From Streptomyces liliiviolaceus (GTDB taxonomy: Bacteria > Actinomycetota > Actinomycetes > Streptomycetales > Streptomycetaceae): a stretch of DNA of 64,000 bases. The position numbers and the translations under genes were made by a program. The stretch lies in the NCBI RefSeq assembly GCF_018070025.1, contig NZ_JAGPYQ010000001.1, positions 6,014,001 through 6,078,000 of the forward strand. Reading direction: 5' to 3'. Under the pieces are notes generated by a model, which ran no database searches, had not been told where the DNA came from, and worked only from the letters and a program-made list of their open reading frames with translations. Numbering within the stretch: position 1 is the stretch's first letter; each line of letters opens with the position of its first letter. Shown here piece by piece: positions 16,268 to 24,453 of this stretch.

Positions 16268-17542
16268 TCAAGGACGGGGCTGCGCCCCAGTCCTTGCCGG
16301 AGGGGGTTGGGGCAGTAGTGCTGTCGCTGCCGCCATGAGCGCTGCCAGGACCAGCCAGGGGACTGCCGGGGGGACGTTCGTGTCCAGGAGGGTGCCTGTG
16401 GTGGCGCTGCCCAGGAGGACGATCAGGCCGGAGATCGAGGAGAGGGCGCCTGTGTACAGGCCCAGTCTGTCGGGCTCGGCCAGGTCGGGGACCCAGGCCC
16501 GGGCCGCGGGGGCGACCAGCATCTGGCCCAGGGTCAGCAGGACCACGTAACCGGCCACCGGCAGGAGCCCCGCCGTTCCCGTCCAGGCGGCCGGGCGGGC
16601 CGCCGCCACCACCGCGAACCCCGCCGAGATGAGCAGCAGTCCCGTCACCATGGACCGGCGCAGGTCCAGGCGGTTGCCCGCCCAGCGTGTGACGGGCAGC
16701 TGGGCCGTCACGACCAGCAGTGAGGACAGGGCGAACAGCCAGGCCAGCGGCGCCTGTGAGCCCGTCGCCCGCTCCACCTCGACGGGCAGCAGCTGGTACA
16801 GCTGGTTGTACGCGAGCAGATAGGCGCCGTACGCGCAGCACAGGGCCAGGAAGCGGCGGTTGCGTGTCAGGCGGCGGAGTCCGCCGCCGGTACGGATCCG
16901 TGCCCGGCCGGGGATGCGTTGCGGCAGCAGCCACACGTGGCCCGCCAGGACGAGCACGAACACCGCCGCCCCGGCGAGGCAGACCGTGCGGAAGTCCACG
17001 CCCAGCAGCAGCGCCCCGATGAACGGGCCGATGAACGCGCCCGCCTGCCCCGCCACGGTGAACAGGGCCAGTACGTGGGTCCGCGGGCCCTCCCCCGCCT
17101 CCTCCCGGCACACCGCCTGCCGGGCCACCTCCGACTCGACCGCGGGTGAGAAGAGCGCGGCGGCGAAACCGATCAGGAGGACCGCCCCGATGACCGCCCA
17201 GGTGGCTTGCGCGTACCCGAGCCAGGCGAAGCCCGCGATGCGCAGGACGCAGCCGGCGAGCACCACCGGACGCACCCCGTACCGGTCCGCCAGCGCGCCG
17301 CCCACCACGAACAGGCCCTGCTGGCTGAAGGTCCGCAGCCCGAGGACCAGGCCGACCAGCCAGCCCGCCATGCCGATCGCCGTGCCCAGGTGTGCGGCGA
17401 GGAAGGGCAGGACCGCGAAGAAGCCGATGTTGAAGGCGAACTGGGTGAGGACGAGCAGGCGCAGCAGCGGGGAGAGGGAGGTGAAGGTGCGGAGGGTGGT
17501 GAGGGGTCTCGCCGGTCTGACGTGCGTTTCGGGTTCAGGCAT
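16268..17542 (-). CDS. MFS transporter (12-TM) at the end of an oligopeptide-transport-like operon
   Basis: This 424-residue membrane protein starts with LLVLTQFAFNIGFFAVLPFLAAHLG and carries the MFS motif A variant GGALADRYGVRPVVLAG after the second helix; about twelve hydrophobic segments are visible. Its ATG lies inside the end of the upstream permease gene (8-nt overlap), so the two are translationally coupled. That link to a Dpp/Nik-type importer recalls metallophore loci, where an MFS protein exports the chelator and an ABC importer retrieves the metal complex. That role is inference only, since no biosynthetic gene is present. Confidence 0.88.
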   Translation of the reverse strand: MPEPETHVRPARPLTTLRTFTSLSPLLRLLVLTQFAFNIGFFAVLPFLAAHLGTAIGMAGWLVGLVLGLRTFSQQGLFVVGGALADRYGVRPVVLAGCVLRIAGFAWLGYAQATWAVIGAVLLIGFAAALFSPAVESEVARQAVCREEAGEGPRTHVLALFTVAGQAGAFIGPFIGALLLGVDFRTVCLAGAAVFVLVLAGHVWLLPQRIPGRARIRTGGGLRRLTRNRRFLALCCAYGAYLLAYNQLYQLLPVEVERATGSQAPLAWLFALSSLLVVTAQLPVTRWAGNRLDLRRSMVTGLLLISAGFAVVAAARPAAWTGTAGLLPVAGYVVLLTLGQMLVAPAARAWVPDLAEPDRLGLYTGALSSISGLIVLLGSATTGTLLDTNVPPAVPWLVLAALMAAATALLPQPPPARTGAQPRP

Positions 17543-19313
17543 GTCGGCGCCGTGCGCGTGGGGAGCGGGGTCGGGTGACGCCGCCGCCCGCCGTGACCGC
17601 GACGGCTCCCAGCAGGGCCAGCGCGGCGGCCGGTGCCAGTGACGCCCACGGCGCCCGTTCCGCGTACGGCTGGTTCTCGGACAGCAGCAGGCCCCACTCC
17701 GGGGACGGTGGCTGCGCGCCCAGGCCGAGGAAGCCGAGGGCCGCGAGGGACAGGGCCACTCCGGGCAGGCGGAGCAGGGCGTGGCGCAGGACCGGGGGCA
17801 GGACCGCGGGGAGGAGTTCGTGGCGCAGGAGCTGGAGCGGGGTCGCGCCCAGGCCCCGGGTCGCGGCGAGGTGGGTGGTGGCCTTCTCCTGACGGAGCAG
17901 GGCCGAGGTGTGGGCGGCCAGGGGCGCCCAGGCGACCGCCGTCACCGCGAGGGCCGGGGTGGCGGACCCGCTGCCCGCGACCGCGGTGACCAGGAGGGCC
18001 GCCAGGACCGGCGGGACCGCGTTGACCGTGTCGGCGAGCGGCCCGGAGAACCGCGGCAGCAGCCCCAGCAGCACGCCCAGGAGCAGCGCGGCGGCGCTGA
18101 CCGCGGCGGCCAGGGCCAGGGTGTCCAGCGCTCCGTGGCCCACGCGGGCCAGTACGTCGCGTCCCAGCGCGTCCGTGCCGAACGGGTGCGTCCAGGACGG
18201 GGGTTGGAGCCGGGCCGTGGTGTCCAGCCCAAGGGGGTCGCGGGCCAGGCCCAGCACCACGACGGCTAGCAGCAGGCCCCCGTACAGCAGGGGCGGTGTC
18301 GTGGGGCGGGACGGTGTCGGGCGGTGCAGTGAGGGCAGTGCGCCGTCGCGCAGGGCCGGGCCGATCAGGAGGCGCGCGCCGAGGCGGGCGAGGCCTCCTA
18401 CGGCCGCCGCCAGCACCACGAGGGCCAGGGTGCCGGCCTGGAGGACGGGCAGGTCCTGGGCGACCGCGGCCTGGAGGGAGAGCCGGCCCAGCCCCGGGAT
18501 GTCGAAGATCTGTTCCACGGCCACCGCGCCGCCGGTCAGGCCGACGACGAAGAGTCCCAGGTTCGGCAGCAGGCCGGGTACGCAACGGCGCAGGGCCTGC
18601 CGTGCGACGGTGCGGCCGTGGACTCCGCGCGCGGCGGCCGCCAGCGCCCACGGTTCGGCGAACGCGCCCGGCAGCAGGTCGTCGAGCATCCGCCCGAGCA
18701 GCGCGCCCGCGGGCAGGCCGAGCGAGAGGGCGGGCAGCACCATCCACTGGGGGCCGTACCAGCCGAGGGCGGGCAGCCAGCCGAGCTGCACCCCGACGAC
18801 GGAGGCGAGCACCGAGGCGGTCAGGAAGTCGGGCAGGGTGGCCAGGAACGCCGAGCCGGTGCCCGCGGCACGCCCTTCGTCGAGCCGTCGGCCGGCCCCG
18901 AGCCGCAGGGTCCGCGCGCACACCCCGGCCGCCGTGACCGCCGCGACGGCCAGCGCTCCGCCCATCAGCAGCAGCGAGACGCCGAGCGCCTGGAGGACGG
19001 ACGGCATGACCTCCGCCCCGGAGATCCACGACACGCCCGCGTCACCGTGCAGGAGTCCGCCGAGCCAGTCGCCGAGCAGCCGCACCGGCCCGGCGTCCAG
19101 GCCGAGCTGCGCGCGGATCGCGTCCAGTACCTCGGGGGTCGCGGTGCGCTCGGCGGACCGCGCCCTGAGCACGGTGAGCGCCGGGTCCGTGCGCGAGAGC
19201 CACGGCAGCAGCCCGACGCCGCAGAGCAGGACGGCGACCAGGACGGCGCGCCAGAGCAGCACGGCAGCCCTGCCTCGGAGGGCGGTCCTGAGCAGGCCTG
19301 CCGCCCCGTTCAC
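17535..19313 (-). CDS. fused DppB-DppC-type ABC permease (two permeases in one chain)
   Basis: This 592-residue membrane protein joins two permease units that are normally separate subunits of peptide/nickel importers. The first half (about 1-315) has the DppB-like N-terminus and an EAA loop AAARGVHGRTVARQALRRCV. The second half (about 330-585) has the DppC-like HPFGTDALGRDVLARV entry motif and EAA loop AATRGLGATPLQLLRHELLP. There are no internal stops or frameshifts, so the fusion is genuine. It lies 15 nt downstream of the binding-protein gene and overlaps the MFS gene. No ATP-binding subunit is encoded in this operon, so one must be borrowed from elsewhere. Confidence 0.9.
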   Translation of the reverse strand: MNGAAGLLRTALRGRAAVLLWRAVLVAVLLCGVGLLPWLSRTDPALTVLRARSAERTATPEVLDAIRAQLGLDAGPVRLLGDWLGGLLHGDAGVSWISGAEVMPSVLQALGVSLLLMGGALAVAAVTAAGVCARTLRLGAGRRLDEGRAAGTGSAFLATLPDFLTASVLASVVGVQLGWLPALGWYGPQWMVLPALSLGLPAGALLGRMLDDLLPGAFAEPWALAAAARGVHGRTVARQALRRCVPGLLPNLGLFVVGLTGGAVAVEQIFDIPGLGRLSLQAAVAQDLPVLQAGTLALVVLAAAVGGLARLGARLLIGPALRDGALPSLHRPTPSRPTTPPLLYGGLLLAVVVLGLARDPLGLDTTARLQPPSWTHPFGTDALGRDVLARVGHGALDTLALAAAVSAAALLLGVLLGLLPRFSGPLADTVNAVPPVLAALLVTAVAGSGSATPALAVTAVAWAPLAAHTSALLRQEKATTHLAATRGLGATPLQLLRHELLPAVLPPVLRHALLRLPGVALSLAALGFLGLGAQPPSPEWGLLLSENQPYAERAPWASLAPAAALALLGAVAVTAGGGVTRPRSPRARRRHA

Positions 19314-19328
19314 GTGCGCCGCCGCCCG

Positions 19329-20828
19329 TCAGCGCCGGGTGCCGACGCCGACGAGAGCGCGCTCGTACGGGTCGAGGAGCACACCGCTGACCTTCGCTCC
19401 GACGCCCGTGATGATCCGCTGGTGGACCAGCGGTACGACGGCGTCCGTGCCGAGGATCGCCGCCTCGGCGGTCATGGCGGCGTCCTGCCGCTCGGCCGTG
19501 TCACTGACCGACTCGGCTGCGGAGACGGCCTTGTCGACCTTCTTGTCGCAGAGCCTGGCCAGGTTGTAGCTGCCCTCGCAGGTGTAGTCGCTGGCGAGGA
19601 TGGAGACCGGGTCGCCGGTGTCGAGCATGGTGTTGCGGGCGGACACGAACGCGTCGAACTTCCCGGCCAGCGCGTCGCTCTCCAGCCGCGAGTACTCGCG
19701 CACCTCCAGCTTCACCGTGAACCCGGCGTTCTCCAGCTGCTGCTTCAGCACCTGGGCGACCTCGGGCAGCTCGGGCCGGTTGTCGTACGTGGCCACGGTG
19801 AGCGTCTTCCCCGCGGCGGAGCCCGCCGCGGCCCGGCCGGCCGGCTCGACGCGCTTGTCGGCAGCCCAGGTGAGAGCGGGCCCGTAGATCCCGGCTCCGG
19901 CGTCGGCGTATCCCTCGTAGACGCCCTTGGCGAGGGCGGAGGTGTCGATCGCCTCACGGGCGGCGGCCCGCGTCCTCGCGTCCCTGAACGCGCCCGACCC
20001 GGTGTTGAGCAGCAGGCTGGTGGTGCGGGTGGTGGCGGTCTCGCGGCGGGTCGCCTTGTCGAGGGAGGCCGCCTGCGAGACGGGCACGGCCTCGGCGATG
20101 TCGGCCTCGCCGGTGCGCAGCGCGTTCGTGCGGGCGGTGCCGTCGGCTATGAACTTCGCGTCGACGCCGGAGGCCTGGGCACGGCCGCCCCAGTAGTCGT
20201 CGAAGCGGTCGAGGGTGGCCGCGGTGGTGCCGGTCGTCCCGGTGAGTTCGAAGGGGCCCGTGGCGGTGCCGACGGGGCTGACGGCGTCCTTCTTCGCGTA
20301 CGCCTTCGCCGAGAGGATCACCAGGCCGGGGCTGGACAGACGCAGCGGCAGCGCCGGGTCGGGGTCGGCGGTGGTGACGCGTACCCGGCCGTCGCCCGCG
20401 GCCTCGGCGGTCAGTTCCACGCCGGACAGGGCGGCGGTCACGGGGTCGGCGCCCGCGGCGCGGGTGAGGGCCGCGGCGACGGCCTTCGGAGTGACCTCGG
20501 TGCCGTCCTGGAAGGCGGCGTCCCGCAGGGTGAACAGCCAGCCGCGGTCGCCGTCCCGGGTCCACGACTCGGCGAGCGCGGGAGCGGCGGCGCCGTTGGC
20601 GTCGAGGCGGGTCAGGCCCTCGGTGACGCCGAGCCTGCTGAGGAGGGTGGCGTCGGCGCCGTACGGGGAGAAGTTCTCGGCGGGCGGGAAGGCGAGCGCG
20701 ACCTTCAGCCGGGCGCCCTCCGCGCCGCCGGAGGACTCGTCGCCACCGCCGGAGGCGAAGCAGCCGGTGAGCAGGGGGGCGAGCAGCAGTCCGGCGACGA
20801 ACCTGCGACGGCGTGGCAGAGGGAGCAT
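19329..20828 (-). CDS. family 5 solute-binding lipoprotein (peptide/nickel/opine type)
   Basis: This 499-residue extracellular lipoprotein has an N-terminal RRRR stretch, hydrophobic core and lipobox LLTGC, with Cys23 as the lipid anchor. Ser/Gly-rich linker residues follow, then an SBP_bac_5 domain beginning LKVALAFPPAENFSPYG. It contains the family's usual region SWTRDGDRGWLFTLRDAAFQDG and a C-terminal lobe with LLLNTGSGAF. It should capture an oligopeptide-like or metal-chelate ligand for the fused permease just downstream. ATG 20828 is chosen because it sits just before the signal peptide. The true ligand cannot be predicted. Confidence 0.9.
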   Translation of the reverse strand: MLPLPRRRRFVAGLLLAPLLTGCFASGGGDESSGGAEGARLKVALAFPPAENFSPYGADATLLSRLGVTEGLTRLDANGAAAPALAESWTRDGDRGWLFTLRDAAFQDGTEVTPKAVAAALTRAAGADPVTAALSGVELTAEAAGDGRVRVTTADPDPALPLRLSSPGLVILSAKAYAKKDAVSPVGTATGPFELTGTTGTTAATLDRFDDYWGGRAQASGVDAKFIADGTARTNALRTGEADIAEAVPVSQAASLDKATRRETATTRTTSLLLNTGSGAFRDARTRAAAREAIDTSALAKGVYEGYADAGAGIYGPALTWAADKRVEPAGRAAAGSAAGKTLTVATYDNRPELPEVAQVLKQQLENAGFTVKLEVREYSRLESDALAGKFDAFVSARNTMLDTGDPVSILASDYTCEGSYNLARLCDKKVDKAVSAAESVSDTAERQDAAMTAEAAILGTDAVVPLVHQRIITGVGAKVSGVLLDPYERALVGVGTRR

Positions 20829-20895
20829 GGTCACTTTCGTTCGGTGCGAGGTGCGGGGTACCCGGTGCGGGCGGGCCGCGTCGTCGACGCAGGGG

Positions 20896-21429
20896 TCAGG
20901 GCAGGGGGACTTCGAAGTGGATGATTCCCTGGCCGCCGCCCGGTTCCTCGCGCTCGTCGTGGACCGCCTTGCCCAGCGAACGCCAGAACGCCTCGGCTCC
21001 GGGCACCGACGGGTCGGTGTGCAGATAGGCGGCGCGATAGCCGCCGTCGGCCACCGCGAAGTCGAGCAGTCCCGCGACGAGCCGGCGGGCCAGACCCTGT
21101 CTGCGGTCCTCGGGGCGGACGTACACCCGGCGCAGCTGGGCGGTCTCGCCGGAGGGGTAGCGCTCGGCCACGTGCCGCGGGTTCGGCGGGTGGGCCGGGC
21201 CGCGGGCGTCGAGGGCGGCGGTCGCGGCCACCGTGCCGTCCCGCCGGTCGACCGCGACCAGCAGGGTGTGGCGGACGGGCGCGACGTAGGCACCGTGGAG
21301 GTCGATGACGTCCCGGTGCCAGCGGGGTACGTACCCTGTGCCGAAGTCCCGGTACACGGTGTCGAGCATCACGGAGCGGGCGCCGTCGATGTCGTCGGGG
21401 GTCGCCGTTCTTATGCAGTAGTCGCGCAC
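20896..21429 (-). CDS. GNAT-family N-acetyltransferase
   Basis: This is a roughly 177-residue cytoplasmic acetyltransferase. It has an N-terminal strand YCIRTATPDDIDGARSVM, the central strand AQLRRVYVRPEDRRQGLARRL with the acetyl-CoA-binding R/Q-x-x-G-x-A loop, and the C-terminal helix ending FWRSLGKAVHDE. GTG 21429 is preferred since it opens the conserved region, but no ribosome binding site is visible; an upstream ATG at 21483 would overlap the neighbouring gene. It lies upstream of the solute-binding protein on the same strand with a 67-nt gap, so shared transcription is possible. The substrate is unknown. Confidence 0.8.
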   Translation of the reverse strand: MRDYCIRTATPDDIDGARSVMLDTVYRDFGTGYVPRWHRDVIDLHGAYVAPVRHTLLVAVDRRDGTVAATAALDARGPAHPPNPRHVAERYPSGETAQLRRVYVRPEDRRQGLARRLVAGLLDFAVADGGYRAAYLHTDPSVPGAEAFWRSLGKAVHDEREEPGGGQGIIHFEVPLP

Positions 21430-21445
21430 TTGCGCATCATATGCA

Positions 21446-21961
21446 TTAAGGCTGCGCGGGTCCGCCCGGGGGCGGTGGATCAAGGTCGTACGGAGCCGCC
21501 GAGGGCTGGTGGGTCAGGCCGGTCCGCCGCCATGAGCCCTTCCATACGACCCAGACATGCCCGTCGGGTCCGTGGTGCACGTTCATTCCGTCGACGACGG
21601 CGAGCAGCGGCAGGTTCTTGGCGCCGGCCTGGTCCCCGGCGTCCAGCGGGACCGCCACGTCGTCGGTGGCCGCGACGGTGATGCCCGAGGAGTCCGCCGT
21701 GAGGACGATCCGGCAGGTGTCGGCGGCACTGCGCGCCAGCAGGCATCTGCTCGCGGAGCACCCCGCGTCGAGGACCGGGGAGACGAACGACAGCGGGGCG
21801 TCGATGACCTGCGTCACCGCGACGGCGGCGGCCTGGGCCGCGAACTCCCCGTCCTGGCGCGCGAAATGGGCCGTGAACTCCATCTCCCGGACAGGTTCCA
21901 TGAGCCCGTGCTCGGTGAGCAGCGCGGGCCCGTCCGAGGAAGCGCGTACGGGCGTTCCCAC
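21446..21961 (-). CDS. hypothetical protein resembling a degenerate RsbW-type HATPase
   Basis: This 171-residue protein is not recognised with certainty. The order of elements (RIVLTADSSGITVAATDD, then a loop, then NLPLLAVVDGMNVHHGPDGHVWVVW) matches the second half of anti-sigma HATPase domains (RLRL..GLRVEVADSS..GRGLALVDALADRWGV..GKTVWAEL). The N-box Glu/Asn and the glycine-rich ATP lid are missing. GTG 21961 has AAGGAGGG upstream. It is divergent from a STAS-domain antagonist at 22222, which fits an anti-sigma/antagonist pair. If so, it would act by binding without ATP-dependent kinase activity; this is inference from the pattern. Confidence 0.6.
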   Translation of the reverse strand: MGTPVRASSDGPALLTEHGLMEPVREMEFTAHFARQDGEFAAQAAAVAVTQVIDAPLSFVSPVLDAGCSASRCLLARSAADTCRIVLTADSSGITVAATDDVAVPLDAGDQAGAKNLPLLAVVDGMNVHHGPDGHVWVVWKGSWRRTGLTHQPSAAPYDLDPPPPGGPAQP

Positions 21962-22094
21962 CGCCAACCCTCCTTGGCCAGACAGTCGTACGAAGTGCGT
22001 GGTGCAGCCAGGGACTGGGGCAGCACGGCGACTGTACGTCGGCAACACACCCATGAACAGGGAGTGTTGAGCAAACATAAAGACCAAAAGTCAA

Positions 22095-22127
22095 CGGCTA
22101 TAGCCGAAATTCACTAGACCGAGTGAA
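22095..22127. promoter_or_regulatory. two palindromes in the divergent STAS/HATPase-like promoter region
   Basis: CGGCTATAGCCG (22095-22106) is a perfect 12-bp palindrome. TTCACT-AGACCG-AGTGAA (22110-22127) is an inverted repeat, and ACTAG recurs just after it. These AT-rich sites sit in the 260-nt gap between divergent starts and are good operator candidates. Confidence 0.55.
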
Positions 22128-22221
22128 CTAGATCTTGCGTTGAGTGCGGTATGGATGGTTCCGGCGCGCTACGGGTAACAACCGAGATCGAATACGCCTG
22201 CCCCTGCACGAGGTAGCCGAC

Positions 22222-22740
22222 ATGCCACCCCAACCCCATGATCATGCCGCCGGACCATCCGAGGACGGCACCGAGGAACCCGGGCTCGCGGGCGCGGCGG
22301 AGCCCGGGGCCGAGAGCGCGGCGGCGTCCGGGCCCGAGAGCGCGGCGGGGTTCCGCCCGCCCCCGGCGAATCCGTACGCGCACAGCTACCCGGGCCCCGG
22401 GTTCGTCGTCGTCGAGGTGCTGGGCGAGATCGACATGGCGACGGCCGGCGCCCTGGGCGAGCACCTGGACGCCCTGACCTCGGCAGGAGTGCCCCAGGTC
22501 GTGGTGGACCTCCGGAAGGTCGAGTTCTTCGACTGCTCGGGGCTGCGGGTGCTGTGCCGGGCCGAGCGCCGGGCCAGGGAACTCGGCGGCACCCTCCGCC
22601 TGGTCTCCGACCGGCCCCGCATCCACCGCCTGTTACGCGCCTGCGATCTGCTGGGCCGCTTCCCGCCCCTGGCGGAACTGCCTCCCGCGCCTCCCGCGCC
22701 TCCTGCATCTCCCGGACCTCCTGCGGCTCCCGAGGACTGA
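22222..22740 (+). CDS. STAS-domain anti-sigma factor antagonist
   Basis: This 172-residue cytoplasmic protein has an Ala/Glu/Pro-rich N-terminal extension (residues 1-50), a STAS domain (about 52-145) and a Pro/Ala-rich tail. The motif FFDCSGLRVL carries Ser106 at the position phosphorylated by RsbW-type kinases, where the classic motif is DSSG. Unphosphorylated antagonists bind an anti-sigma factor and free its sigma factor. SpoIIE-type phosphatases, three of which are in this window, dephosphorylate such proteins. ATG 22222 is preferred because GAGGT lies 8 nt before it. It is divergent from the HATPase-like gene. Confidence 0.9.
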   Translation: MPPQPHDHAAGPSEDGTEEPGLAGAAEPGAESAAASGPESAAGFRPPPANPYAHSYPGPGFVVVEVLGEIDMATAGALGEHLDALTSAGVPQVVVDLRKVEFFDCSGLRVLCRAERRARELGGTLRLVSDRPRIHRLLRACDLLGRFPPLAELPPAPPAPPASPGPPAAPED

Positions 22741-22745
22741 GGGAT

Positions 22746-23459
22746 CTACCGAACCGTCTTCCCGAGCCGTTCGAGATAGGCGTCGAGCGCGGCCGAGCCC
22801 CGCAGCCGGGTCAGGCTCCGTCGAAGCAACTCCCGCTCCCGTCCGGCCAGTTCGGCCCGTACCCGCTCAGGGCTGCCGCCGGTGCGCAGCGCGGCCAGGA
22901 CCGGGGCGATGGCGGAGAAGGGGTGCTCGCCGCGCCGCAGGAGGGCGACGATCCGGGCCAAACGGGCCTCCGACGCCGAGTAGGTGCGATATCCGGTGGA
23001 CCTTTCGCGCGTGGGCCGCAGCAGACCCCGGGCCTCCCACAGGCGCAGCACGGGGGTCCGCACGCCGATGGCGTCGGCCACCTCTCCGATCCGCAGGCCT
23101 CCACGGTCCGCCGCCGGGGTGTCGAGCGTGACCAGCGTGTCCAGGACGCCCAACACCTCGGCGAGTTCGCCCCGTTCCCGGTGGAGTTCGGCGTGGCTCG
23201 CGTCGAGTACGGCGAGGGCGGTCTCCAGGTCGTCGCCGTGCACCGCGCGCATGACGGCCCCGGCCGTCGGCCAGCCGTGCCCGGCGGCGAGCGCGCGGGC
23301 GGCCGTGAGCGCGTCGGCGTGCACGTCCGTGAACACGCGATAGCCACTGTCCGTGCGCTCGACGGGCGGCAGCAGGCCCGTCTCCACGTAGTTGCGCACC
23401 TGCTGGGTCGAGATACCGGCCGCCCGTGCGAGATCGACGGCCCGGAGTCTGTCACCCAC
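22746..23459 (-). CDS. MerR-family regulator with two HTH domains (TioE-like)
   Basis: This 237-residue transcription regulator carries two MerR winged-helix units. The first is RAVDLARAAGISTQQVRNYV...GYRVF (about 5-75). The second is RIGEVADAIGVRTPVLRLWEARGLL...GYRTYSASE (about 122-190). Ordinary MerR proteins have one such unit followed by a ligand-binding or dimer region. The tandem arrangement is the hallmark of the TioE subgroup, described in the thiocoraline cluster. The start is GTG 23459, with GAGGAG 5 nt upstream. It is convergent with the STAS gene (5-nt gap), so its target is probably elsewhere or its own promoter. Confidence 0.88.
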   Translation of the reverse strand: MGDRLRAVDLARAAGISTQQVRNYVETGLLPPVERTDSGYRVFTDVHADALTAARALAAGHGWPTAGAVMRAVHGDDLETALAVLDASHAELHRERGELAEVLGVLDTLVTLDTPAADRGGLRIGEVADAIGVRTPVLRLWEARGLLRPTRERSTGYRTYSASEARLARIVALLRRGEHPFSAIAPVLAALRTGGSPERVRAELAGRERELLRRSLTRLRGSAALDAYLERLGKTVR

Positions 23460-23619
23460 CCCGGCTCCTCACGCTCGCTCCAGCACCCCGGTTGAGGGTT
23501 TCAGCGTACGACGCCCTCCGGAACAGGCCATTTGTGGGCCCAAGTCTCACAAAGCAATTCAATGGAACGATTGAAGGCAAGGCGAAGGCACAGGCAACCC
23601 CCAAGAGGAGAGCGCCCGA

Positions 23620-23811
23620 ATGAAGTTCACTCTCGAAGTCGACATGGCGGACACCGGCTGGGAGGGGAACGCGGTCCAGGAGCTGGAGCGGATCCTGCGC
23701 TACTGGGGCGGCAACCTCCGGCACTACGAGTTGAAGCCCGGCGACGGGTCGGCCCTCTACGACTCCGGACATCGCGAGGTCGGGACCTGGAGCGTCACCG
23801 CCCCGCGGTGA
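23620..23811 (+). CDS. small conserved-type hypothetical protein (63 aa)
   Basis: The sequence is acidic to neutral with a strand-helix-strand look: MKFTLEVDM, then VQELERILRYWGGNLRHYEL, then GSALYDSGHREVGTWSV. I do not recognise the family. A strong ribosome binding site (AGAGGAGAG, 8 nt before the ATG), high GC3 and a 17-bp terminator downstream show that it is a real, independently transcribed gene. No signal peptide or membrane segment is present. Confidence 0.8.
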   Translation: MKFTLEVDMADTGWEGNAVQELERILRYWGGNLRHYELKPGDGSALYDSGHREVGTWSVTAPR

Positions 23812-23829
23812 CGCCGATGACCCGATGGT

Positions 23830-23865
23830 GTCGATGCCGTCGATGCCGTCGATGCCGTCGATGAA
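23830..23865. repeat. four tandem 9-nt repeats (GTCGATGCC)
   Basis: GTCGATGCC occurs three times, followed by GTCGATGAA, between the small gene's stop and its terminator. Confidence 0.85.
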
Positions 23866-23879
23866 GCCGGACACGACAG

Positions 23880-23920
23880 GGCCGGCGGAGAGACGGCCCC
23901 ACTCCGTCTCTCCGCCGGCC
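23880..23920. terminator. 17-bp perfect hairpin terminator
   Basis: The arms GGCCGGCGGAGAGACGG (23880-23896) and CCGTCTCTCCGCCGGCC (23904-23920) are exact complements around a 7-nt loop, between two convergent genes. Confidence 0.8.
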
Positions 23921-24024
23921 CCTGTTGCGAGGTCACGCGGCACTCCGCGACGGGACTCGCACTCCCCATCCGCTTACGCGGGCCTCCGCCGACGCACTCG
24001 GAGGACCGCGCGACCCCGGCCCTG

Positions 24025-24453
24025 TCAGTACGTGAAGACGGTCGTCCCGTAGGAGTTCTTCACGCACTCGTTGGAGAAGGTGCGCTCGTAGGAGATCCGC
24101 CTGCCCTGCCAGACGCCGTCGACCGTGACGACGACGGGGTCGTACTCACGGGTGCACAGGACGTCGGATCTGGTCGTCAGGGCGTTGAAGTCCCCGCCCG
24201 AAGCACGCAGTTCGGCGCAGGCAAGGAACGCGGCCGGGTGGGTTCCCGAGGCCGTCGGCGCACAGTTCAGGGTGACCGCGCGTTCAGGTGTGGCTTCGGC
24301 CGCGATCTCCCCGTGGCCCGTGGTGAACACCAGGGACGAGGGGGCGTAGAGCGCGGTCGGCGACGGGGTGGCGAGGGCGGTCCCGGCCAGGGGACCGCAG
24401 ACGGCGGTGGCCGTCAGGGTGATCGTCGCTGCCCAGCGCGCGGTGTTCGGCAT
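24025..24453 (-). CDS. Streptomyces subtilisin inhibitor (SSI)-family secreted protease inhibitor
   Basis: This 142-residue secreted inhibitor has a signal peptide ending GTALA (cleavage after about residue 28). The SSI fold follows, beginning [16 protein letters not shown]. The four cysteines (64, 79, 100, 130) fit the two SSI disulfides, and the conserved block [24 protein letters not shown] is present. The reactive loop reads CTREYDP where SSI itself has CPMVYD, so P1 is Arg102 and the inhibitor should favour trypsin-like targets. ATG 24453 has GGAAGG at proper spacing; ATG 24462 is too close to it. SSI proteins often restrain the producer's own extracellular proteases. Confidence 0.93.
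   Translation of the reverse strand: MPNTARWAATITLTATAVCGPLAGTALATPSPTALYAPSSLVFTTGHGEIAAEATPERAVTLNCAPTASGTHPAAFLACAELRASGGDFNALTTRSDVLCTREYDPVVVTVDGVWQGRRISYERTFSNECVKNSYGTTVFTY

Noticed and set aside
23830..23865. CRISPR-like short repeats
   Set aside because: Units are 9 nt with no spacers and no cas genes; it is a simple tandem repeat.
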